This document shows positions 1-8,500 of a DNA stretch of 64,000 bases, piece by piece (the first letter of the stretch is position 1; the number at the start of each line of letters is the position of its first letter). The DNA comes from Lachnospiraceae bacterium (GTDB taxonomy: Bacteria; Bacillota; Clostridia; Lachnospirales; Lachnospiraceae): the NCBI GenBank assembly GCA_019423745.1, contig JAHZAV010000012.1:3325-67324 (forward strand), read 5' to 3'. The notes beneath the pieces are model-generated. The model worked only from the letters and a program-made list of their open reading frames with translations. It was not told the origin of the DNA and did no database searches. The translations under genes and the position numbers were made by a program.

Positions 1-695
1 TATTTATTAACGGTAGATTCCTCGTTCCTACGATAATGATATAAATATTTTTCAATATAATAAATTTTGTTTGCTTTTTCAAAAGCATACAAATTAAACA
101 AAGTATCTTGCCCCCGCCTCAATTCCGGCTCATAAAAAATATGGTGCTCTATTAGCCAGTCTCTCCTATAAGCTTTTGCCCATGTAGTCCCAAATGTTGC
201 AAAGGGCGGCACAAAATTGGAAGCTTCTTTAAATATAGATTGAAGCTGGATTTGATCTTTTTCTTTTCCCACAAAATATTTTTCTTTTCCTTCCCAAAAA
301 GGATTTTTTCTTTCTTCATCCTCTTTATTAAGAAATGCTGCAACTGAAATAATTTCCACATCCGGATTTTCTTCAAACGTTTTGACAAATGTCTGACAAA
401 ATTCGGGTTCTACCCAATCGTCAGCATCTACAAAAGTGATATAGGGTGAAGAAGCTCGTTTCAAACCGTTATTTCTGGCCACTGCAACCCCCTGATTGTC
501 TTGCTCAACAAAAGTTACCCTTTTATCCTGTTCAGCATAATTCTTACAAATTTGATTACATTCTAGTGAGGTACCGTCATCTATTATGAGCACTTCTATA
601 TCAACAGACCTCTGTGCAAGAATACTCGCAATACATTTTTTCAGGTAATAGCTATTCACTTTATATACAGGAACTACTACACTAATTTCAGGCAT
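1..695 (-). CDS. Family 2 glycosyltransferase, 3' end beyond window
   Basis: Partial gene that starts at ATG 693-695 and runs off the left edge with no stop, giving about 231 residues. The translation opens with a GT-A fold strand (MPEISVVVPVYKV), then a nucleotide-binding IIDDG motif near residue 40, the ARNNG motif and FVDADDW as the DXD metal site. It should transfer a sugar from a nucleotide-sugar donor onto a lipid-linked glycan at the inner face of the membrane. The start overlaps the stop of the upstream glycosyltransferase by 8 bp, so the two are translationally coupled members of one polysaccharide operon. Donor and acceptor cannot be deduced. Confidence 0.88.
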   Translation of the reverse strand, partial: MPEISVVVPVYKVNSYYLKKCIASILAQRSVDIEVLIIDDGTSLECNQICKNYAEQDKRVTFVEQDNQGVAVARNNGLKRASSPYITFVDADDWVEPEFCQTFVKTFEENPDVEIISVAAFLNKEDEERKNPFWEGKEKYFVGKEKDQIQLQSIFKEASNFVPPFATFGTTWAKAYRRDWLIEHHIFYEPELRRGQDTLFNLYAFEKANKIYYIEKYLYHYRRNEESTVNK

Positions 696-1761
696 GTTTT
701 TTACTCCTTTTACATTTTTTTAAACTCTCCCCTATTTGCGCTTCCCAAAACAGTCCTCTATAAAAATGATATTTTAGCATCCACAACTTTATTTTTACTA
801 TTGATAGTTCCATCTCCGATAAATCTAATTTTTTTATACATTCTTTATAAGGTTCTTCTTCTACAAATTTCTTAAATGATATTACTTTGTTACACTTTTC
901 ATGATTATCTGGATGAATGTAATATTTTCTAATCATCATTAATGCCACATGTGCTACTCTTATATTGTATGCATTAGTATAACGAATGTCCCTTTTTATC
1001 TTGTTTTCCACTTCATAGTATCTTTTATTTACTAGATTAGAATTTTCAATATTTTTCTCAAAAAATTTATGCGTAGCTGATTGCGAATGCAATCTATAAT
1101 GATATCCTGGGAAATTTAAATAAGCCAATGTTTCAATATGCATATGATACATGTAATTAAATAATCTATCTTCCCCTTGCTTTATTTCATGATCAAAGAA
1201 AAGATCATTTTCCCGAATAATATTAAGTTTATACAAATGGCAAACACAATATGAGTTCATCGTTGGTATCCAAATTTCATCTTTTCTCATTGGAATTGTC
1301 CTCAACAAACTTAAATTCAACTCTTCCAGTTTATCTACATCTCGAATAATCAGATCTTTTTTATAACTATCCTGAATTTTTTCCTCTTCTTGTGTATTTT
1401 TATACAAATTCCAAACGACCAGATCTACATTTTCTTTTTCTACCACTTCTATTGCCTTTTGAAACATATCTGGTTCAATCCAATCATCAGAATCAACGAA
1501 AGCAATCCATCTACCTGTTGCTTCCTTTATTCCTCTATTTCGTGCTCCAGATACCCCTTGATTTATTTGATGTATTACTTTTATTCTTTTATCCTGTAAT
1601 GCATATTTTTCGCAAATATCTCCACAATTATCTGGTGATCCATCATCAACTAAAATAATTTCTAAATCATTATAAGTCTGTGAAATTAAGCTTTCAATAC
1701 AAGTTTTTAAGTATTGCTCTTGCACGTTATATACAGGAACAATCACACTTACCTTATCCAC
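688..1761 (-). CDS. Family 2 glycosyltransferase
   Basis: A 357-residue GT2 enzyme. The first 110 residues hold the GT-A core: SVIVPVYNV, ILVDDGSPD, SGARNRG and FVDSDDW (DXD metal/donor site). The remaining C-terminal part is Lys/Tyr-rich and lacks clear membrane spans. The start is GTG, seven bases after a GGGAGG ribosome-binding site; no ATG is better placed. It resembles WcaA/EpsJ-type transferases of capsule and exopolysaccharide clusters and is probably cytoplasmic and membrane-associated. It overlaps the next glycosyltransferase by 8 bp and follows the epimerase gene by 16 bp. Specificity is unknown. Confidence 0.9.
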   Translation of the reverse strand: MDKVSVIVPVYNVQEQYLKTCIESLISQTYNDLEIILVDDGSPDNCGDICEKYALQDKRIKVIHQINQGVSGARNRGIKEATGRWIAFVDSDDWIEPDMFQKAIEVVEKENVDLVVWNLYKNTQEEEKIQDSYKKDLIIRDVDKLEELNLSLLRTIPMRKDEIWIPTMNSYCVCHLYKLNIIRENDLFFDHEIKQGEDRLFNYMYHMHIETLAYLNFPGYHYRLHSQSATHKFFEKNIENSNLVNKRYYEVENKIKRDIRYTNAYNIRVAHVALMMIRKYYIHPDNHEKCNKVISFKKFVEEEPYKECIKKLDLSEMELSIVKIKLWMLKYHFYRGLFWEAQIGESLKKCKRSKKHA

Positions 1762-1777
1762 TTATATTCCTCCCATT

Positions 1778-2842
1778 TCAAACCTTCATATCATACATCA
1801 TTCTTTTATATGCTTCTTTTAATCCTACGTACGGAGTCCAACCCAAATCTCTCATTTTTTTATTAGACAACTTCATTTTTACAGAAGGTGCATAGCCATA
1901 AATCTGTGTTGTGGGAATATCATATATAATTTTTATCTCATTATTGACTAATTCCGCTACAAGCTGTGCCATGTCTTTTATTGTCATATGGGATTCTTCA
2001 TTAACTATATTATAAGCCTCTCCTGTGTCTCCCATATACGCCAACATAAACAATGCTTTGACCGCATCGCTGGTATAACAATAATTTCCGTCCGATAAAC
2101 CATCTGTATGCAATACAATATCTTCCCTTCTTAGAGCACTTCTTGCAAACTGCGCATAAACTCGATTATCATTTTCGAAAACCCCCGCTCCGAAAGTCTG
2201 TGCCAATCGTGCAATTTTCACTGGAACATTATATTCTGATCCAAAAGCAGTACATAAACATTCACAGATTCGTTTTCCCTCTGAATAACTACTTCTAACA
2301 TTTCCAATATCTATATACCCTAAATTATTCTCATAAATTTTTTCAGTTGAGGCGTCTACTTTTCCATAGACCTCCATAGAAGATAAATATACTATACCTT
2401 TTACATCTTTCTTTCTAGCAAATTCTAATGTGTTATAAGTTCCTTGATAAGAAGTGTGTATAGTATTCACTGGATCTTCAACCATTGTTTTAGATGCTGT
2501 GATACTTGCTGTGTGAAAAATATAGTCAATAGGCTTATCATAATCCATAGGATTTCTAACATCATTAATATATATTTCCAATTCTTTCCCTACCGCTTCG
2601 CCAAATACAGCATATGCCTTTTTTAAATCTCTGCACACTGCCACAGCCTTTATATTATAGTTTTTTATTTTGTTACACCTTAAAATACTCTTGAGTATTA
2701 AAGAGCCTATCAAACCTGTTGCTCCTGTAACTAGTACTGTAGAATTTCTATATTGTTCCCAATCTATTTCACTATTTACAACCGCATCCAAATCTTGCTG
2801 TTGCATTGAAAGTTCAACTTTTTTCTTTTGATTTTTATTCAT
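1778..2842 (-). CDS. NAD-dependent epimerase/dehydratase (extended SDR)
   Basis: A 354-residue extended short-chain dehydrogenase/reductase. The Rossmann motif GATGLIG lies at residues 40-46 and the catalytic Tyr186-x3-Lys190 pair sits in SSYSEGKR, with the preceding Ser in YLSSMEVYG. Such enzymes epimerise or dehydrate NDP-sugars (UDP-galactose, dTDP-glucose or related), supplying precursors for the glycosyltransferases on either side. An N-terminal extension of about 30 residues before the first strand is longer than in GalE and resembles proteins annotated as NAD-dependent epimerases of capsule loci. Substrate cannot be assigned from sequence alone. The gene is tightly packed (16 and 12 bp gaps) in the operon. 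Confidence 0.85.
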   Translation of the reverse strand: MNKNQKKKVELSMQQQDLDAVVNSEIDWEQYRNSTVLVTGATGLIGSLILKSILRCNKIKNYNIKAVAVCRDLKKAYAVFGEAVGKELEIYINDVRNPMDYDKPIDYIFHTASITASKTMVEDPVNTIHTSYQGTYNTLEFARKKDVKGIVYLSSMEVYGKVDASTEKIYENNLGYIDIGNVRSSYSEGKRICECLCTAFGSEYNVPVKIARLAQTFGAGVFENDNRVYAQFARSALRREDIVLHTDGLSDGNYCYTSDAVKALFMLAYMGDTGEAYNIVNEESHMTIKDMAQLVAELVNNEIKIIYDIPTTQIYGYAPSVKMKLSNKKMRDLGWTPYVGLKEAYKRMMYDMKV

Positions 2843-2854
2843 AACAATTTCCCC

Positions 2855-3739
2855 TTATTTATTTTTCATACTATCATAATAGTCATACACATCTATCAAA
2901 ACTTCTAAAGAAAGCAAATGGTTAGAATAAACAAACAAAGCCTCTTCCCTCTTACTTTTTACAATCCGATCCGTGGAAGCATCTTCTTTATGAAAAATTT
3001 TTATTTCTGGACAATATACCATCTTCATTCCATTTTCAATCATATGCTTATATAGAATTATTTCTTCTCTATATAAAAAAGTTCTATCGTCTAATCCACT
3101 AAACTTATTTATATATTCTTGAGAAAAAACTAAAAAACTTCCGTGTAATTGGACATTTTCCTGCCTCTCAATAAAATTTTTTACGGTAACCTTTTTCTTA
3201 TTGAGTAAAGGACCGACAAATATAAGACAAAATTTTACTATATTTATAAAATAAAACTTATAATACCATAGCCATCTTTTATATCTCTTTATATCTGCAA
3301 TAATCTCTCTCCTCGACATTAAAGATGTACGAACAGGATTGACATTACACCTTCCATCCTTTGTCATAATTAAGGGACCTAATACAGCAAAATGACTATT
3401 AAAATATTCTTTATCTATTTTTTTTACTAAATCATCTTCTAGCAAATATACATCGTTATTCATAAGGACAATATAATCTGGATTCCATTCCTTTTTCGCA
3501 TACACAAAGCCGACATTACTACCTTTTGCAAATCCCAAATTCTCTCCTGTTAAAATAACCTTTATTTTCGGTTCATTTACATATTTCTTTTGCAGACGCT
3601 CACCTGATCTATCTGGAGATCCATTATCTACAATTACTATTCTGTATTCTTCCACATCTATTTTATTCTGAATAGATTGAACACTTCTATATGTCTCTTC
3701 TTCTGCTAAATAGTGCAAAACAACAAATACTATTTTCAT
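2855..3739 (-). CDS. Family 2 glycosyltransferase, rhamnosyltransferase-like
   Basis: A 294-residue GT2 protein of the WbbL/rhamnosyltransferase type. Visible motifs are IVIVDNGSPDRSG near residue 35, ENLGFAKGSNVG near 68, and VLMNNDVYL, the NND form of the DXD site that is typical of this subfamily. A later FHKEDAS segment matches the conserved His-containing end of the catalytic domain. The likely role is adding a sugar, possibly rhamnose, to a lipid-linked repeat unit. The assignment to rhamnose is family-level inference only; it is of interest because a secreted alpha-L-rhamnosidase lies 1.8 kb away. It lies 23 bp downstream of the flippase gene. Confidence 0.85.
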   Translation of the reverse strand: MKIVFVVLHYLAEEETYRSVQSIQNKIDVEEYRIVIVDNGSPDRSGERLQKKYVNEPKIKVILTGENLGFAKGSNVGFVYAKKEWNPDYIVLMNNDVYLLEDDLVKKIDKEYFNSHFAVLGPLIMTKDGRCNVNPVRTSLMSRREIIADIKRYKRWLWYYKFYFINIVKFCLIFVGPLLNKKKVTVKNFIERQENVQLHGSFLVFSQEYINKFSGLDDRTFLYREEIILYKHMIENGMKMVYCPEIKIFHKEDASTDRIVKSKREEALFVYSNHLLSLEVLIDVYDYYDSMKNK

Positions 3740-3762
3740 ATTCTACTCCTCGTATTTAATTC

Positions 3763-5229
3763 TCACTGTTCTCTTTTCATTCTTTTTATGAACTGTTCTA
3801 AAGCCTCTTTTAAATATGGATCTCTAATCAGCAACAATTCGCAAAAATATCCTCCCACACATATACTCACTGTAGCCACAAGAATCCACAACTCATTGTC
3901 AAACCAAATATTCATAAGATATCTAATCCCAAAAAACCATATGCTGGCTATAAAATAGATAGGCGCTCTTGTGTAAAGGATGCGGGTTCTGAAAAACTGA
4001 TTTGCATAAATTGTCAGTACTATAAATACTACCACCTCGGAAAAAAATGTCGCTACTGATGCACCCGTAACACCGAATTTCGGAATCAATACTGCATTGG
4101 CAAACAAATTGAAAACCGCACCACAGACTGTAGATATCAATACTTCTTTATCTTTTTTATATGGGATACAAATTTGATATGCCAAGATACGATTTATTGC
4201 ACCCACCACAACCTTTGCCGATAAGATTTTTGCCGCAAGGCTTCCTGACAAAAATTCTTTGCCACTAAAAATCAGAATCAAGATATCACTGGTACAAATC
4301 ATACCAATAGCTGCTGGGATTGAAATCATAAGAAGCATGTCCACAGAAGTTTTCATAAGATTTTCATATTCTTTTTTTAACCCATTTCCAATATAATAAG
4401 AAACCCGCGGTAAAATTGTTGAAGAAATTGTTCCTATAAGCGTACTAACAACTGTATTGATTTTTACTGCCGCGGTATAGATGCCCGTCGCCTCATCTCC
4501 CTGCATTGCCCCAAGCATCGTAGTGTCCATTGTCATATAAATACTCGATGCCACGCTAGTACCAAAAATTAATAAAATCGGTTTTAAATGTTTTTTATAC
4601 TGCAGTACACTATTTTGTCGCCAGTTAACAAGTTTTCTGGAATACCACAAATTTAATACTGCTGATCCACCCGATGAAATAACTGATAAAGCTGCATATA
4701 AACAATAATCTTCTTTACTTCTAACCATAAGCAGAAGTAAAACCAACGAAATTACCTGAAACAGTACGGCCCGCCTTGTAATATACGCATACTCCTCCTT
4801 TATAACAAACAGCCATTCCATTCCAATAGTAGTAAATACAATTCCAATACTACTTATAATAAGAAGTGTTTTATACCCTTTTAAAATAGGAAGACTCAAA
4901 AAAATTATCAGTGCTATATAGGCAAGCAGTGTAGTAAAGAGATTAATATTTAATATCTCTTTAGCGAATTTGCTAAATTTCTCTTTATCATCACGGAGTC
5001 TGGCGCCCTCTCTTATAGCATATGTGCTGATTCCTAACGCTGCAAACATAGCAAAATAGGAAATAATAGAACTGGCATAATTTACTTTTCCTATCCCGAC
5101 CGCTCCCAAGACTCTCGATGCATAGGGAAATGTAATCAGAGGAAACAAAACACTCATTAGTGTTTTTATTCCATTAGCAACTAAATTTCCTTTCATTGAT
5201 TTTTGCTTTATTTCTGTCATTAATATCAC
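3763..5229 (-). CDS. Wzx-type oligosaccharide flippase
   Basis: A 488-residue polytopic protein with roughly 12-14 hydrophobic helices. The N-terminal region (KGNLVANGIKTLMSVLFPLI, then FPYASRVLG) is the signature of the polysaccharide biosynthesis/RfbX family of the MOP superfamily. It should flip undecaprenyl-linked repeat units to the outer face of the membrane for polymerisation. A second possible start lies at the fourth residue (MTEIKQ). It is the most 5' visible gene of the polysaccharide operon on this strand, because a 287-bp non-coding gap with a terminator separates it from the rhamnosidase gene upstream. Donor unit unknown. Confidence 0.9.
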   Translation of the reverse strand: MILMTEIKQKSMKGNLVANGIKTLMSVLFPLITFPYASRVLGAVGIGKVNYASSIISYFAMFAALGISTYAIREGARLRDDKEKFSKFAKEILNINLFTTLLAYIALIIFLSLPILKGYKTLLIISSIGIVFTTIGMEWLFVIKEEYAYITRRAVLFQVISLVLLLLMVRSKEDYCLYAALSVISSGGSAVLNLWYSRKLVNWRQNSVLQYKKHLKPILLIFGTSVASSIYMTMDTTMLGAMQGDEATGIYTAAVKINTVVSTLIGTISSTILPRVSYYIGNGLKKEYENLMKTSVDMLLMISIPAAIGMICTSDILILIFSGKEFLSGSLAAKILSAKVVVGAINRILAYQICIPYKKDKEVLISTVCGAVFNLFANAVLIPKFGVTGASVATFFSEVVVFIVLTIYANQFFRTRILYTRAPIYFIASIWFFGIRYLMNIWFDNELWILVATVSICVGGYFCELLLIRDPYLKEALEQFIKRMKREQ

Positions 5230-5251
5230 TCTAATCCTGTCTGTATACTTG

Positions 5252-5390
5252 CTTATCGCTCAATAGTATATCACTATTTTTCCAGTGATTCAACCTCGCA
5301 TTCTCTTTCTATAATTCTCTCTTCTAGCCTTTCTCCACAATATATTATTCTTTCATTATTTATTTTTATCGCTTCTCAATAGTATCTTAT
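5252..5390. repeat. Two imperfect direct repeats upstream of flippase operon
   Basis: The 17-bp string TTATCGCTCAATAGTAT at 5253-5269 recurs at 5366-5385 as a 20-bp version with three extra bases inside (TTATCGCTTCTCAATAGTAT). Both lie in the A+T-rich non-coding stretch before the polysaccharide operon, 110 bp apart. They may be regulator binding sites or the scar of a short duplication. The rest of 5230-5411 holds no gene that I can support. Confidence 0.4.
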
Positions 5391-5411
5391 CAATTCAGTA
5401 AAAATCTTAAC

Positions 5412-5465
5412 AAAAACGAGAAAAATGTGTTTTAAACAACATTCTTCTCGTTTTTATTATATCTC
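5412..5465. terminator. Long bidirectional terminator hairpin
   Basis: Outer arms AAAAACGAGAA (5412-5422) and TTCTCGTTTTT (5455-5465) pair perfectly, and inner arms AATGT/ACATT extend the stem beyond a single mismatch. Both strands give a run of U after the stem. It sits 51 bp downstream of the rhamnosidase stop and ends that minus-strand transcript. Confidence 0.8.
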
Positions 5466-5516
5466 TATTTTACTATTATGGTCTTAGACGCATAATAATA
5501 ACTCATATGTTAGGTA

Positions 5517-8500
5517 TTACTTTAAATACGGTCTGTCTGTACTTCCAGGCGCTTTACCACCCTTTTCTACATACTGGATCTGTATTCCTTCCAGACGCTT
5601 AGCCATTCCTTCCGTTCCAGCTGGCTCCCCGTTCTTTGCCCATCCAAGCCAACCATGACTTTCTACATGTACCCGATAATATACATCATATTTTTCTGCA
5701 AGCTCTCCATCTAATTTAATGCAGATTGCTTCCAGACGTTTGGCCTGACCGCTTGTGCCTGATATCTGGCCATTTTTCTTCCATGAACTTTCCCAGCCAT
5801 AGGTTTGTACATGAGTACGATACAGAATATTTCCCTGTACTCCGGAAACAGCATTTCTGATTGTAATAGCTTCCAGGCGTTTCGCCTTTCCTACGGTTCC
5901 TGATGTAGCTCCGTTAAATACATCTGACTGCCAGCCATAACTCTGAACGTGAGTCTTGTATGCTACCTGTGCTGAATGGAAATGACCAGACGTTGTTCCG
6001 GGCGCTTTACCACCTTTTTCTACCAATTCAACCTGTATCGCCTCCAGGCGCTTTGCCATTCCTTCCGTTCCCGCTTCTTCTCCATTCTTCGCCCAGCCGA
6101 GCCAGCCATAACTCTGAGCATGTACACGGTAGTATACATCATACTTTTCCGCCATTTTTCCAGTCAGCTTGATTTTAATAGCTTCCAGACGTTTCGCCTG
6201 ACCACTGGTACCTGATATCTGGCCATTCTTCACCCAACCTTGCCAGCCATAACTCTGCACATGGGTACTATACTGGATATCTCCAGATGTCTCCGGATTA
6301 TACAGCTGAATTTTAATAGCTTCCAGGCGTTTCGCTGCCCCCTCTGTTCCAGATATTCCTCCATCATATACCGTTGATTGCCAACCGTAACTCTGGACAT
6401 GGGTATTATAAGTCACCTTGGGAGTGATAAAATGTCCGGAAGTATTTCCGGGGGCTGAACTGCCTTTCTTTACCAGACGAATCTGTATCGCTTCCAGGCG
6501 TTTCGCCATTCCTTCCGTTCCGGCCTCTTCTCCACTTTTTGCCCAGCCAAGCCAGCCATAACTCTGGGCATGTACACGATAATAGATGTCATACTTTTCT
6601 GCCAATTCTCCAGTCAATTTTATCTTAATAGCTTCCAGACGTTTGGCTTCTCCGCTTGTGCCTGACTCCTGTCCGTTCTTCACCCAGTTTTGCCAGCCAT
6701 AGCTCTGTACATGTGTACTGTATTGAACATCACCGGATACATTTGGTACATGTACACTGATTTTGATTGCTTCCAGACGCTTGGCCTCGCCCACAGTTCC
6801 AGAAATGTCCCCATCTCCTACTTCTGCCTGCCAGCCATAACTCTGCACATGCGTATTGTAGGCCACCATTCTGTCTGTCGTCTTATATGGCTGTTCCCGG
6901 TCACCAGGAGCTGCCTCTCCTTTTTGTACCAATCTGGTATCCAAAGCCAGAATACTTTTCCCATAGCCGGAGGATCCCGCCGGCTCACCATTCTGCGCCC
7001 AATCCATCCAGCCCCAATCTTTTACATATACTCGGTAATAAATATCATACTGTGAGCTTAACTCTCCTGTCAATTCCATTGTAATAGCTTCCAGACGCTT
7101 ATTTCCATCCGGCATACCGCTGACTTGTCCATCACCACTTTCTTCCTGCCATTCATAGGACTGCATGTAAGAATTGTACTTTATTCCTCCCGGAACAGGC
7201 GCATTTTTAATCCTGGCTTTTATTGCTTCGATATTGTCTCCGCCGATATCTCCCTGGATCAAACCATTTGTCTTTTCTCCAGCCCATGAGCCTCCGGAAT
7301 AAACATCTGTTACAACATCTGTTTCTACAAATTCCGATCCATCTACAGCAATCCCTGCCTGTATCTCAACCGTATATTCTCCGCCTTCCAGCATACATCC
7401 CGTATACCCCGCTTTATCCTGCAATGTCGTTACTGCATTTCCATTGACAGAAACCGCTCCGCTTCCTGTTCCTACAGGCACATACAGATTAGCCGTTGCA
7501 TTTGCCGGAACCTTTATATGACAGGTAATATTCCCAGATCCTCCTATTGTATAGGAGCCCTCAATTTCTCCTTTCATTGTAGGAACTTTTACAGATGCCG
7601 TCTGAACGCCGCCTGGCTGGATTTTCATATCAAAAGTTCCAAATCCTGGCGATGTGGGCTGAATACCGAACATTCCCCGCACCAGCATACTGCCTGGCGC
7701 CGAACCCCAGGCATGGCTTAAACTCATATTTGGCTTATTCGCATAATTCCAGGCTTCCGCTGTAATTGTAGATTCCAGGCTATACATCATATAAGCCCAG
7801 CTTCTGACTCCCATCTCGTCATCTGGATTTGACATGATTTTTCTGGCCAAAGTGCCATGGTTACTGTTGTACAGCCCCTGCAGCAGAAAATAGCTGCCAT
7901 ATACGCTCATCTTCAATTCGCCGCCTGCTTCTATTGCTGAAGCCATTTTGTCAGACATACCCTGGCTGTTATAAATATCAAAAGCAAGCGCATATGCCGT
8001 CGCATGCTGCGCCGAATGCCGTACTACTGAACCATCCTGCTTCAAGCCATCATAGAACTCGCCTGTCTGGCTATTGTAAAGCTTCTGGATCATATTCGTC
8101 CGGATCGTATCTGCAAGATTCTGATAATAGGTCTGATCACTTTCCTTCCCCAAAGCCGCTGCAATGGATGCCATATCTTCATAACCGCCCACGCACACTG
8201 CATTGAACACAGTATTATAATATGCATCTGTCGTCTTATAACCGTCAATATCCGTTGCCGGCCAGTCTACCATAATATGCTGAAATGAAGTTGTGGCTCT
8301 TTTCATCAATCCTTGGGACTGATCAAAAAACTGTTCCATTGTTTTACTCTTCAGAGCCTGATAAGACTCTTCCAGCATACGCTTATCTCCTGTATAGAGA
8401 TAGTGCTGATATATGGCCATAATATTGTACAGGGAGTATTCCGACGGCCAGGTTGTATTATTGAGAAGATATTCTGCAGAATATTTAAAAGCTGTAGACG

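Noticed and set aside
152..388. Minus-strand 78-codon frame inside the left-edge glycosyltransferase
   Set aside because: It is in a different frame from the clear GT2 translation that runs from 695 to the window edge, and it has Lys-rich, motif-free sequence.
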